Assembly (NCBI RefSeq): GCF_000496735.2
Contig: NZ_AYLO01000007.1
Location: 1 to 60,115, forward strand
Direction: 5' to 3'
Origin: Methyloglobulus morosus KoM1
GTDB taxonomy: Bacteria > Pseudomonadota > Gammaproteobacteria > Methylococcales > Methylomonadaceae
Length of the DNA: 60,115 nucleotides
Shown: piece by piece, positions 35,785 through 45,300 of the stretch
How positions within the stretch are numbered: the first letter of the stretch is position 1
How the letters are laid out: the number at the start of each line of letters is the position of its first letter
Translations under genes and position numbers: made by a program
The notes under the pieces: generated by a model
Seen by the model: the letters and a program-made list of their open reading frames with translations, nothing else
What the model was told of the DNA's origin: nothing
Databases searched by the model: none

Positions 35785-36400
35785 AACTGAGTTGATGATC
35801 CCATATTAGGCGCGGATCGAAGCTTTTGGCCGCAAGCATGGTCAGTACGACGACACCAGCAAAAGCGGTTGCGGCAGGGCCTGCGATGACTTGCGCGACA
35901 CCACGCAAATCGACTAAAGCAACCAGGATGGAAATCATGAAAATATCCAGCATGGACCAGCGCCCGACAAAGGCAATGACACGGTAAAGGCGGGTAAACA
36001 AGCGCGCGTTGACTTGCCATCGGTAATGGACGCAAAGCAGCAGCAAGCTTAATCCCAGCAATTTCATCAAGGGGACCAGGATGCTGGCAATCAACACCAG
36101 CAGGGCAATCGGAACCATATCGCTTTGGATGAGCGCCACAATCCCGCCCACAATGGTATGGGTTTCAGCAACACCAAGCTGGGTCACGGACATGATCGGG
36201 AATATATTGGCGGGGATATACAAGCATAACGCGCTGATTATTAAGGCGAGGGTATATTGGACACTGTTGGGTTTACGTGCCGAAACGTGATGCCCACAAA
36301 CAGGGCACAAGCATTTTGGATCTGATTTTAATAAACTGCCACAATCGTGGCAACGGATAAATCCCTGCATAAAAGCGGTTTTTAGCGGTTTCTTAAGCAT
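35777..36400 (-). CDS. PqiA-family protein, second half (PqiA2)
   Basis: The 207-aa protein has an N-terminal zinc-ribbon-like CxxC pair (CHDCG, then CPVCG about residues 18-36) and four membrane helices of the PqiA family (YTLALIISALCLYIPANIFP opening, C-terminal VIAGPAATAFAGVVVLTMLA). In E. coli one PqiA carries two such halves; here they are separate genes joined by a TAATG one-base overlap, so both halves are probably made together. The role is as integral-membrane partner of PqiB. Confidence 0.9.
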   Translation of the reverse strand: MLKKPLKTAFMQGFIRCHDCGSLLKSDPKCLCPVCGHHVSARKPNSVQYTLALIISALCLYIPANIFPIMSVTQLGVAETHTIVGGIVALIQSDMVPIALLVLIASILVPLMKLLGLSLLLLCVHYRWQVNARLFTRLYRVIAFVGRWSMLDIFMISILVALVDLRGVAQVIAGPAATAFAGVVVLTMLAAKSFDPRLIWDHQLSYE

Positions 36401-37032
36401 TATTTTTTGGTCAATTGGGCAATACGTTGCCAGAAAAAATAGCAGTCCAGTTCGTTTGACAGCATTGCATTGACAATCAAAAGGCCAATAAAGGCAAACA
36501 GCCCTAATCCAAATCGGAGTTCTGCCATCCCCGCCAGTTTAACGCAAGCCACGATAATCCCCAAGGCGTAGACTTCCAGCATGGCCCATTCGTTCAGGTG
36601 TTCATACCAATGCATCCAGCGGGCGAGCTGGTTGTTGGCCTTATGCATAAATAGATGGAAACCGATCAAAAAAGCCAATCCGAGATTAACCAAAGGGAGC
36701 AGGACACTGGATAACAAAACCAATACCGCAACGGCCCACATATCCTCCTTGAACAAAGCCGACACCCCTGTCCACAGGTTACCGTCCTGGCTGTTCCCGA
36801 AAATCTTGATACCGACCATGGGCAACAAATTGGCGGGCACAATTAAAATAAGCCCGGTGAGAGACAAGGCCAAAGTCCTTTCTATGCTCCGTTTGCGCGG
36901 ACGTTGCAACAAATAACCGCAACGCGGGCAATAGGCTTTGTCACCTGGTTCAGGCACGACGGGGTTAAGCAATAAATCACATTCAGGGCAGGCGACATAG
37001 GCTAAAGGCGCAAGGCTCAAGGCTAAAGACAT
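36400..37032 (-). CDS. PqiA-family protein, first half (PqiA1)
   Basis: The 210-aa protein has the zinc-ribbon-like pair CPECD and CPRCG (about residues 15-38) and four membrane helices typical of PqiA, with ERTLALSLTGLILIVPANLL. The start is the ATG at 37032: the longer reading to 37140 would run into the fae-like gene and is not family-like. The AAGG that could serve as ribosome site lies 9 bases upstream, inside the 5' arm of a 19-base stem, and the ATG is in its loop (see 37005-37060). It is the first gene of the pqi unit, 43 bases after the fae-like stop. Confidence 0.9.
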   Translation of the reverse strand: MSLALSLAPLAYVACPECDLLLNPVVPEPGDKAYCPRCGYLLQRPRKRSIERTLALSLTGLILIVPANLLPMVGIKIFGNSQDGNLWTGVSALFKEDMWAVAVLVLLSSVLLPLVNLGLAFLIGFHLFMHKANNQLARWMHWYEHLNEWAMLEVYALGIIVACVKLAGMAELRFGLGLFAFIGLLIVNAMLSNELDCYFFWQRIAQLTKK

Positions 37033-37060
37033 ACGGTTTTCGCCTTGAGCCTTGTGCCTT
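37005..37060 (-). promoter_or_regulatory. Hairpin with the pqiA1 start codon in its loop
   Basis: In the minus-strand RNA a 19-base arm (37060-37042, built from AAGGCAC/AAGGCTC heptads) pairs with 37023-37005 with one A-C mismatch. The 18-base loop (37041-37024) holds the ATG at 37032-37030. The first arm includes the only ribosome-site-like AAGG, and the second arm is made of the first codons of pqiA1. A translational switch or an mRNA-processing site between fae-like and pqi genes is inferred; a dispersed repeat that invaded the gene start is the alternative. Confidence 0.7.
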
Positions 37061-37075
37061 GTGCCTGTATTTTTT

Positions 37076-37627
37076 TCACCATTGCGATTCGCCAGTCTCT
37101 GGATCGTACATCTCATGGACGATTTTATGGCGGTTGGCAATCAACTCCTCAATGCTGGGCGAGTTGTTCATGGCGCGTGATATCGCCAGTTTCATCGCTT
37201 CGTAATTGGTGCGGTACAAATCTTTCCTGTCCAGGTCAGGATTTGTTGCACATTCCGGCGCAATCCACAGCATGGCGATAATACACAAGTCATTGGCCTG
37301 GTCTTTAGGGATCACGCCAGCGATAACGCTATCCAGTACGGCATCAGCCACGGCAGACTGAACCGGTCCACCGAATAAATTGACATAAGCTGTCGATTTG
37401 ATGGTGACCTTTGGCACCATCAGGGTTGCAGGGCGAACCTGTTGATTGCAGGCGCGGATGGCGAACATGCGGGTATGCCCTTCCGTTTGTCCCATCAAGT
37501 TGGCAAAGGCATTTCCGGCTGGGCCTTTTACGCTGCCAATTAGGATTTCTGGCATGGCATCCGTCCCTTGCCCATCACTGGAAAACACGGTGGCTTCCCC
37601 TGTCCTGAACCAAATCGAGTCTGTCAT
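37076..37627 (-). CDS. Formaldehyde-activating enzyme homologue (Fae-like), probable active-site variant
   Basis: Fae condenses formaldehyde with tetrahydromethanopterin in methylotrophs. The 183-aa protein shows the family frame: RTGEATVF, PEILIGSVKGPAGNAFANL, GHTRMFAIRACNQQVRPATL, MVPKVTIKS, GPVQSAVADAVLDSVIAGVI, PKDQANDL and NYEAMKLAISRAMN. AGGAG lies 6 bases before the ATG at 37627 and decides the start against an in-frame ATG at 37645. In canonical Fae the strand IDLIIG is preceded by a conserved catalytic His (EVAHIDLIIG); here the aligned segment is TDAMPEILIG, with Met at that place and a 3-residue longer loop. It therefore belongs with the divergent Fae paralogues of uncertain function. 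It lies just upstream of the pqi genes on the same strand. Confidence 0.88.
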   Translation of the reverse strand: MTDSIWFRTGEATVFSSDGQGTDAMPEILIGSVKGPAGNAFANLMGQTEGHTRMFAIRACNQQVRPATLMVPKVTIKSTAYVNLFGGPVQSAVADAVLDSVIAGVIPKDQANDLCIIAMLWIAPECATNPDLDRKDLYRTNYEAMKLAISRAMNNSPSIEELIANRHKIVHEMYDPETGESQW

Positions 37628-38037
37628 AAAATCTCCTAAAATCAAATTAAGAACGGCATTCTATGATGGATGAAGTGGCAGGGGCAACAGGCGATGCGCC
37701 ATTAACAAAATGAGGGCCGGTTTTTCATGGTGGCGGGCTGACGGCATGAAGATGGGCTTATGTTAAACTGTCAGCCGTTCATTTCGCATTCATCTTTATC
37801 GGTGTAGCCTTGCTTTTATAGTTGTACCCTAACGTATGGGCTCAAAATCTATGTTGTAATGGGATGTTTAAAGTAGGGCAACGAACCGTTTCCTGTCAAA
37901 GTTCCGCGACGGGATGGTAAGGCGTTACAATAGCCGTATTGAGTAGGTTTATAGAAGTTTTAAGTGGAACAACAAACCGATAGTGAAATGCATGTGCAAG
38001 CACTTTTTTTGTTATGGATTTTATGGGAGAGAGATTT
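37628..38037. other. Divergent intergenic region between the fae-like gene and an exported protein gene
   Basis: No gene is seen in this 410-base stretch. GGCTGAC (37736-37742) can pair with GTCAGCC (37770-37776) across a 27-base loop. Near 37979-38010 an AGTG...CACT imperfect stem runs into a T7 run just before the next gene, which could be a leader or weak terminator. Promoters for both directions are expected here but could not be assigned. Confidence 0.4.
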
Positions 38038-39144
38038 GTGAATAAGCGTTTTCTGATACTGCTTGCCACCCTGATTGCGGGGTTTGCACAAACCAGCCCA
38101 GCCGAACCTTATAGCCTACCGATCCAATTAGATTACACCTTGATAAAAAAAGCGGTCGTCAGCCAGCTTTTTAAGGGTGAAGGCGGTGTTGCCGAGGTTT
38201 GGAAAGATAAGCATAAATGCAGTTTTCTCAATCTTTACAACCCTAGGATTTCAGGCGTGGGTGGGCAAATCAAGTTATTGAATGATGTGCAAGTTCAGTT
38301 TGGCACGTCTTTTGGAGGCCAATGCATTCCCATTTTGGTGCAGGAAGGTGTATTGGAAACTTTCCAACAACCCACGATAAGTGCTGACCAATCCGTACTC
38401 AGCCTACCCGTCACTAAAGCAAATATCTACGATAAACAGGGGCGACAACTGACTATCGATAAGCTGCAAGACCTGATAAAAAAAGTCGCCGAGCCTAAAT
38501 TGGCAGCAGTCAAAGTGGATTTGAATGAGTCGCGTGCCGATATGGAACGCACGTTGACAGATTATTTGCCTAAAGAAAATGCAGGTGAAGTCAAAAAAAC
38601 GTTGGAAACCTTAAAGTTTAGCGGTGCAGAAGCCAATGAGGATGGCATCAAGGTGAAGCTGGCATTTGACGCCCCCGTAAAAAAACTGGACTCTAAACCA
38701 GAAGTACCTTTTACCGAGGCCGAACAAAAGCAATGGCAAGCGACTTGGCAAGAATGGGATGCGTTTTTGAGCAAAGCTATCGATCAAGCCGCCAGTGAAA
38801 CAAAATCAAAAGAACTGAAAAATACCTTGACGGAAATTTTAGTGGAGTCACGCAGCGCATTCCAGGCCGGATTGAAGGCACAAAGCCCCGAAAGCAGCGA
38901 CCCCGTTCGGGTATTTTTTACCCATACCTGGCAAAAACTGTCTCCCCAGATGCGTAGCTTGGCAAAGGAACTGCCGGAAATTGAAGCCTTGCGCTATATG
39001 ACGTTTATAGCCGCTACCGATGTGATTTATGAGCTAGAAAACCTGGGCGCACCCTTCGGCTTGGAAATTTCGTCGGACGGCTTACGCAAGTTGGTAAGAA
39101 TGTTGATGGCGGGGAAGCAGCAGGCTGACGCTAAGCGGCCGTAA
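38038..39144 (+). CDS. Exported protein of unknown function
   Basis: Start set at GTG 38038 because GGGAGAGAG lies just upstream; a reading from ATG 38014 would bury that site. The signal peptide (KRFLILLATLIAGFAQTSPA) is followed by a 340-residue periplasmic protein. A beta-rich first part (LDYTLIKKAVVSQLFKGEGG, HKCSFLNLYNPRISGVGGQI) recalls the lipid-binding-like folds of some periplasmic proteins; the second half is helical and Lys/Glu-rich. It has two Cys in the first part that could form a disulfide. I recognise no named family. It is followed after 41 bases by a DUF4124 protein gene, so the two may be co-transcribed. Confidence 0.8.
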   Translation: MNKRFLILLATLIAGFAQTSPAEPYSLPIQLDYTLIKKAVVSQLFKGEGGVAEVWKDKHKCSFLNLYNPRISGVGGQIKLLNDVQVQFGTSFGGQCIPILVQEGVLETFQQPTISADQSVLSLPVTKANIYDKQGRQLTIDKLQDLIKKVAEPKLAAVKVDLNESRADMERTLTDYLPKENAGEVKKTLETLKFSGAEANEDGIKVKLAFDAPVKKLDSKPEVPFTEAEQKQWQATWQEWDAFLSKAIDQAASETKSKELKNTLTEILVESRSAFQAGLKAQSPESSDPVRVFFTHTWQKLSPQMRSLAKELPEIEALRYMTFIAATDVIYELENLGAPFGLEISSDGLRKLVRMLMAGKQQADAKRP

Positions 39145-39185
39145 TTGTCCCGCTTATCCATACCATGTCGTAATGAGGTTAAGCC

Positions 39186-39773
39186 ATGAAGCATACGAAT
39201 TACATTTATTGTACGTTTATTGCCTTGTCCTTATCGGCCAATGCCGAAGTCTTTAAATGCAAGGACGCAGCCGGCAAAATTATTTATCAATCCGATCCTT
39301 GTCCATCGGGTGAAATCACGCAAGGTGTTATCGAAGTAAAACAAATGACACCCGAGGAAACCGAACAAGCCAAAGCAAAGTTAAAGGCTTGGCAGGAACA
39401 ACAGGCGATTGAGGATGAAGCCAAGCATGAAGCGGAAAAAGAGCGGCAAATAGAATTGGAGAGGCAACAGGGTCTTGAGTTGCAACGGCGGAGTGTTATC
39501 GCACAGGAACAACAAGCGATTGCAGCACAACAACGCCCATACACAGGGGTAGGCGGGGTTTTCATCCCTTCTTACGGCTTGAATGGCCGAAATTGGGGCA
39601 ACCAGCCGTATTCGCCGATTGGCGTTTGGAATCCAATCGTGCTGCCCCAACAACCCAACAATACCTGGAATCAGAACATGATGCCATCCCAACCCTTTGG
39701 GCATCCCTCCTACCAGCCGCCTACATTTAGTCCGCACCCTGCGGCGCCTGGAATAATTAAGCATCAGCAATAA
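39186..39773 (+). CDS. DUF4124-domain exported protein
   Basis: The 195-aa protein has a signal peptide (cleaved near ANA-EVF) and an N-terminal DUF4124 domain of about 40 residues (VFKCKDAAGKIIYQSDPCPS, two Cys). A Glu/Gln-rich helical segment of about 70 residues follows, then a Pro/Asn/Gln-rich low-complexity tail (PQQPNNTWNQNMMPSQPFG). DUF4124 proteins are common periplasmic proteins of unknown role in gammaproteobacteria. GAGG lies 9 bases before the ATG. Confidence 0.85.
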   Translation: MKHTNYIYCTFIALSLSANAEVFKCKDAAGKIIYQSDPCPSGEITQGVIEVKQMTPEETEQAKAKLKAWQEQQAIEDEAKHEAEKERQIELERQQGLELQRRSVIAQEQQAIAAQQRPYTGVGGVFIPSYGLNGRNWGNQPYSPIGVWNPIVLPQQPNNTWNQNMMPSQPFGHPSYQPPTFSPHPAAPGIIKHQQ

Positions 39774-39831
39774 ATACCCGATAAAATCAAGGCAGGTTTA
39801 ACCTTATTCACTATCCTTATTATTTTTACCC

Positions 39832-41499
39832 ATGAATACAATGCCAGAAAATATCAATTTGACCAGGGCAAGGCCAGGCTTTTTGGCTAAAGAACGAATC
39901 ATTGCGCCATCCGGTTTCAACCGCTGGCTGGTGCCACCCGCCGCGTTGGCAATCCATTTGTGCATTGGTATGGCTTATGGCTTTTCCGTTTTCTGGCTGC
40001 CGCTTTCCAAAGCGATAGGCATCAAAGAAGCGATAGCCTGCGGCCCTGAAATAGGTTTCTTACAAGAGCTGACCGCCACCCATTGCGACTGGAAAATTTC
40101 GACGTTGGGCTGGATGTATACCCTGTTTTTTGTTTTTTTGGGCTCGTCTGCCGCCTTGTGGGGCGGTTGGTTAGAGCATGTCGGCCCACGGAAAGCGGCG
40201 GTGGTCAGTGCATTTTGCTGGTGCGGCGGTATGTTGTTTTCTGCCTTGGGCATTTACTGCCACCAGTTTTGGATGATGTTGCTGGGTTCTGGCGTAATCG
40301 GCGGCATTGGCTTAGGCTTAGGTTATATCTCGCCGGTATCGACCTTGATTAAATGGTTTCCAGACCGTAGGGGCATGGCGACCGGCATGGCCATCATGGG
40401 TTTCGGTGGTGGCGCGATGATAGGTTCGCCCTTGGCGGCAGAACTGATAAAGTATTTTGCCACCGAAACCGATGTCGGTGTGTTACAGACCTTTGTGGTG
40501 ATGGCTTCGGTTTATTTCATCTTCATGATGGCGGGTGCCTTGGGCTATCGTGTACCTGCGTCAGATTGGAAACCCGCCAACTGGCAGGATTCTGAACCCC
40601 AAAAAACCAGCAAAATGGTGACGCTTAAGCATGTGCACGCAAAAAATGTTTTCAAGATTAAACAGTTCTGGCTCTTATGGGGCGTATTGTGCATGAATGT
40701 AAGTGCGGGCATCGGCATCATCGGGATGTCATCACCGATGTTGCAGGAGGTTTTTGGCGGTCAACTTATCGGTGTCGCAAAACCTTATTCGGAATTGAAT
40801 AAAGAACAGTTGGCTGCGATAGCTGCCGTTGCTGCCGGATTCACCGCCTTGTTAAGCTTATTCAACATAGGCGGGCGATTTTTCTGGGCAAGTTTATCGG
40901 ACAAATTGGGCCGTAAAACCACATACCTGTTATTTTTTTTATTAGGCAGCTTGTTGTACCTCAGCATTCCAGAAAGTGCAAATACAGGCAATATCTTATT
41001 GTTCGTGGGAGCGTTCTGCATTATTTTAAGCATGTACGGCGGCGGCTTTTCCACTGTCCCTGCTTATCTCGCCGATTTATTCGGTACGCAAATGGTCGGC
41101 GCGATACACGGGCGACTACTGACCGCCTGGGCGACTGCCGGGATTCTAGGCCCGGTAATCGTCAACTACATGCGTGAATACCAACTCGCCTTAGGCATTC
41201 CGCGCGAACAGGTCTACAATCAAACCATGATGATTTTGGCGGCAATGTTAATGATTGGCTTGGTGTGCAACCTGTTGATTCGGCCTGTGGCAGACCGATG
41301 GTTTATGACCGAAGGTGAATTGGCGGAAGAAAGGCGCGTGGCACATGAAATCAAGAGGAACAGCATCCCTGGGGATGAAGCCGGCACCATTAAACCAACT
41401 GGCCTTATTTGGGTTCTGCTGGCATGGCTCGCGGTTTTGTTGCCCTTGGGTTGGGGGATTTACAAGACTATTCTGAATGTAACCAAGTTTTTTTCTTGA
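39832..41499 (+). CDS. OFA-family MFS transporter (oxalate/formate antiporter-like)
   Basis: Inner-membrane major-facilitator protein with 12 predicted helices. Signs of the OFA family: IHLCIGMAYGFSVFWLPLSK (first helix), GIGLGLGYISPVSTLIKWFP, DRRGMATGMAIMGFGGGAM (loop 4-5) and the second-half RFFWASLSDKLGRKTTYL. A loop of about 30 residues between helices 1 and 2 carries two Cys (ACGPEIGFLQELTATHCDW), an unusual insertion. At 555 aa it is longer than OxlT (418), with an extra C-terminal helix. Substrate is unknown; formate or another C1-C2 acid is plausible in a methylotroph but not shown. Confidence 0.9.
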   Translation: MNTMPENINLTRARPGFLAKERIIAPSGFNRWLVPPAALAIHLCIGMAYGFSVFWLPLSKAIGIKEAIACGPEIGFLQELTATHCDWKISTLGWMYTLFFVFLGSSAALWGGWLEHVGPRKAAVVSAFCWCGGMLFSALGIYCHQFWMMLLGSGVIGGIGLGLGYISPVSTLIKWFPDRRGMATGMAIMGFGGGAMIGSPLAAELIKYFATETDVGVLQTFVVMASVYFIFMMAGALGYRVPASDWKPANWQDSEPQKTSKMVTLKHVHAKNVFKIKQFWLLWGVLCMNVSAGIGIIGMSSPMLQEVFGGQLIGVAKPYSELNKEQLAAIAAVAAGFTALLSLFNIGGRFFWASLSDKLGRKTTYLLFFLLGSLLYLSIPESANTGNILLFVGAFCIILSMYGGGFSTVPAYLADLFGTQMVGAIHGRLLTAWATAGILGPVIVNYMREYQLALGIPREQVYNQTMMILAAMLMIGLVCNLLIRPVADRWFMTEGELAEERRVAHEIKRNSIPGDEAGTIKPTGLIWVLLAWLAVLLPLGWGIYKTILNVTKFFS

Positions 41500-41567
41500 C
41501 CACGATAGCGAGCAGGATAAGGGTTCAACGTCGCGTAAACGTCACTTTAAACGAATATGGTTGGCGA

Positions 41568-42341
41568 TCAATCGAAAATGGCAGAATCCAGGTTTTTGCT
41601 GGATTCCAAGCCTTTAAGCTGCGATTTATCCTTGATGTCTGAAAATCGGGTTCCTGCCAAATTGCTGCCCGTAAAGTTAGTGTCGGTCAAGTTACAGCCC
41701 GATAAATCGGCACCGGACAAATCGGCATTCGAAAAATCCGCCCCAGAGAGATCGGATCCAAACAAAATAGTGTTCCGTAAAATGCTACCCGTGAGATTTG
41801 CATGTCGCAATAAAGCCCGATTAAGATTGGCATTACTTAAATTGGCACCGGACAAATCGACATTGTTCAAACTGACCCGCATCAAACCCATGGGTTGGTT
41901 TTTCATATCAACCCCCCAGTCTGCATTGCGTAGATCTGCATGACTAAGATTGGCACGATCCAGGTTGGCAATAAACCGGCTATGGGTAAGATTGGCTTTG
42001 CTAAGATTTGCGCCTATCATGCTGACACCAAAGATGCTGGTATTAGACAGGTTGGCATCGGACAGGTTGATTTTGGTCATGACGGTTAAATCCAAGTTCA
42101 GCCCGGATAAGTTGCTTTTGCTTAGGTTACTCCTGCGTAAATCAGAACCCCACAGATCGGCATGGGTAAAGTCAAGCCCAGACAAATCCAGGTCGGTCAG
42201 GTCTTTTCGGCGCAGGTCGGCTAGCTGTTTGCCCGTAGCCTTTGCAAGCAGGCTTTCTACAGAAGCACGATCTAAGTCTGCGGCATGAATGGAAAAGTTG
42301 CACAATACGGCTAAAATACCGATAACATATTGAATTTTCAT
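41568..42341 (-). CDS. Exported pentapeptide-repeat protein
   Basis: The 257-aa protein has a signal peptide (MKIQYVIGILAVLCNFSIHA) and then more than 30 tandem pentapeptides of the A(D/N)LXX type, such as DLSGLDFTHADLWGSDLRRS and GANLSNANLNRALLRHANLT. These fold into a right-handed quadrilateral beta-helix. Most family members studied are cytoplasmic (Qnr/MfpA types act on DNA gyrase); an exported one points to a periplasmic or surface role. It is divergent from the BvgS-like c-di-GMP gene with only 57 bases between them, and convergent with the OFA transporter gene. Confidence 0.93.
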   Translation of the reverse strand: MKIQYVIGILAVLCNFSIHAADLDRASVESLLAKATGKQLADLRRKDLTDLDLSGLDFTHADLWGSDLRRSNLSKSNLSGLNLDLTVMTKINLSDANLSNTSIFGVSMIGANLSKANLTHSRFIANLDRANLSHADLRNADWGVDMKNQPMGLMRVSLNNVDLSGANLSNANLNRALLRHANLTGSILRNTILFGSDLSGADFSNADLSGADLSGCNLTDTNFTGSNLAGTRFSDIKDKSQLKGLESSKNLDSAIFD

Positions 42342-42398
42342 TAATACATCTACCTTGTATAGTTATGGTTAATTTTCGTATCCAATAAGCGGAATAGC

Positions 42399-45300
42399 AT
42401 GATTCTATCCTATAACATTATAAACAGGGTAAGTGTCGGGATATTAAGGGGCAGAAGATGCCGCGCCCAACCAACTAAAACCAGCGTTGTGCCTTGCGCC
42501 AGTTCTCGCACAGGACAGCCAATAAGCTGTTATAAGCCTTATCCCCAGTTATTGGATAAAAATTTTGCACCTTATCTAATCGCCTTTTTATTTTTGGTGT
42601 TTGCCGAAGTTGCTAATGGCGCGAATGAGTTTAAGGAAGTTTTTCCCAAGCAAAATCACAGTGCTGAATCCGTTTTGCAGTTAACGCAAGAAGAACAGGC
42701 ATGGCTTATCAAGCACAACACTATCCGTATTGCGTATGACGGAAGCTTGCCGCCTTATAGTTTTATTAATGACCAAGGTAAAATTGACGGGATTGCCTTT
42801 GAAATCATGGCGCTTTTGAGCAAGCGCCTGGGGATTAATTTTACAATCTACCCAAATTCCGACTGGGGCGGCCTCTATAAAGCGGGCGCTAAACGAAAAG
42901 TCGATGTGATTGCCACGATGGTCAATCGGGCTGGCCGAGCGGAGTGGTTTAGTTTTACCCGGCCTTACTTAACAAAATCCCTGGTTATCGTAACCAAACA
43001 GGACAATCCTTCAATAAATAACCGTAGCGATCTGGCTGGCAAAAAAGTTGCCCTGGTTAAGGGTTATCAATACGGGGAACAATTGGAGAGCGAGTTTCCG
43101 AGCGCGAAACGTATTAAGGTCAAGTCCATGCTGGATAGCCTGAATGAAGTGGATAAGGGTCGGGCAGATGCCGCCATTCTTTTTTTAGGGACAGCCAATT
43201 ACCTACAAACCAAGCATCAATTGAACCAATTGAAAATTGCCGCATTTTATGAACGCAACAGTGCCAATGAAAGTATTGCCGTACGTAAAGATTGGCCGAT
43301 ATTGCGGGAAATTATGCAAAAAGGCCTGGATTCGTTAACGGAAGAAGAAGTCCAGAAGATTTTTGCCAAATGGGTGGTTCAGGGCGGTGTTGCTTCCACA
43401 ACTGAAGCAACAATTAAAAAAGTGCCAGAAAAAGCCCAGCTTTCGGCTCAACCGATTATCAAAAAAGTCATTGAAATTGAACAACAACCTCCACATACAA
43501 GCATTCAAAAAGTTGTACCCAAACTGACGGAAAGGAGTAATGAAACCGATAAATTAACGGGAGCATTCTTAACAATTTTAGCGCTTTTGGTTTTATGGTT
43601 TGTCATTATCCGAAAACAAAACAAAAAGAAACAGCATGCCAAGAGTGACATGTTGGCACCCGCTACGCATTTGGCCTCAAAGCAATCGCCTTCAGTAGAA
43701 ATTAAGGACGACCAAAAAAATACACAGTCCCAATTTGAAGCCGTTATTTCACCCACTATCGGACAGCTAGGGTCAACCCAGCAAGCACTGCCTGAATTTA
43801 TCACTCACGGAACCCTGCGGTATGAACTCGATAGTGAAGGTCGGTTTATTGATGTGAGTTCAGAAATAACGGACTTATTGGGTTATGACAAAGTCGATTT
43901 TATGGAAAATTACCGGCGTTACTTGACCGATAATCCCATAAACCAGCATTTGGAGGGTTTCGTTGAAGCGTTTATGCAAGGCCAGCCCAATAATATTTAC
44001 GAGCTTGAAATTATTGATGCCGATCAGGATAGGCATTGGCTGGAAGTCAGCGGTTCCCCTATTTATGACGGGCAAGGGCATTGCATTGGTGTCGAAGGCA
44101 CGATGCGCGATATCACTGCATTAAGGCCGGGTAGCATATTATCGGCTACGTCGCCCGATTATACAGGGGCAGTAGGTAACTATCCGCCGCAAACTTTGGA
44201 AGGGCATTTGCGATTGGCGATTCATACGGCAGATGAAAGGCAGCAACCGCTTGCCGTAATATGCATGTCTTTGGAAAGGCTAAGGTTACTTGATGGCAAT
44301 CCATTAGGCTTTCCTAATGACGAGGTGTGCAAACAAGCAAACAAGCGTCTTCATACCATTTTGCGCGATACTGATACCGTCCATGTTTTGGAAGCCAACA
44401 AGTATGCTTTGATATTGCCCGAAACGGGGGAGTTTGCGGCTAGCTTGATTGTCGATAAAATCAGGAAAACACTGCAAGTGCCTTATTTGGTGGATGTGCA
44501 AATGATCGCTCTTGATGCAAAGTTGGGTATAGCCATTTATCCAGATCATGGCCTGGAACCAGAATCTTTAATCGCTAAAGCCGAGTTGTTGTCGCACGGC
44601 AGCGTCTCTGAAAATCCAGTTATTGGGTTGCCAATGGGCTACGGCACGGCGGAAGATGATAGCTTAAAGCTCCAACAAGACTTAGTCCTGGCGCTTGATG
44701 AATGTAAAGTGTCGTTGCGGGCTTCAAGTCCACACAACATCAATGCGTTACACAGGCACAGCCAATTCGCCGTTTATTATCAAGGTCGTCACACCCTGGA
44801 TGATAATACGATTAAGGGTTTTGAAGGCTTGATTCGTTGGCAACACCCCGAATTGGGGTTGCTGTTGCCAGCAGAATTTGTCAATTTGGTAAAAGACATC
44901 GGTATGTTTGATGTCATGACTTATTGGATTATCCAACAGGTCAGTTTTCAATCCCTATCTTGGGAAGAGGCTGGCATTCGTCCGAAACTGATGGCGATCA
45001 ACCTGAGTGACTTGACCAGCAAACAAGCTGTCGAGGTTTCTAGAATGGCTAATATCGTCAGGGAAACCGGCGCCAAAACGGAGTGGCTGGTTTTTTCAGT
45101 GCCTGAAAGCGAAATCGCAACGGATCCGGATTCGGTTATGGCTGTCATTGACCGATTGGTCGAAGAAGGGTTTGCTGTGGCTATCGATAATTTTGGTACT
45201 GAAAGTTCAATCTTGCCGCTATTAAAGACTATACCTGCCCAAATAATAGAAATCGATCCTGAATTTATCCGCAACCTTCCTGACAATGCGGAGGATGCAG

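Noticed and set aside
37024-37067. Heptad AAGGCAC repeats considered as a small CRISPR or tandem-repeat array
   Set aside because: Units are 7 bases without spacers and form one arm of a hairpin; this is not an array.
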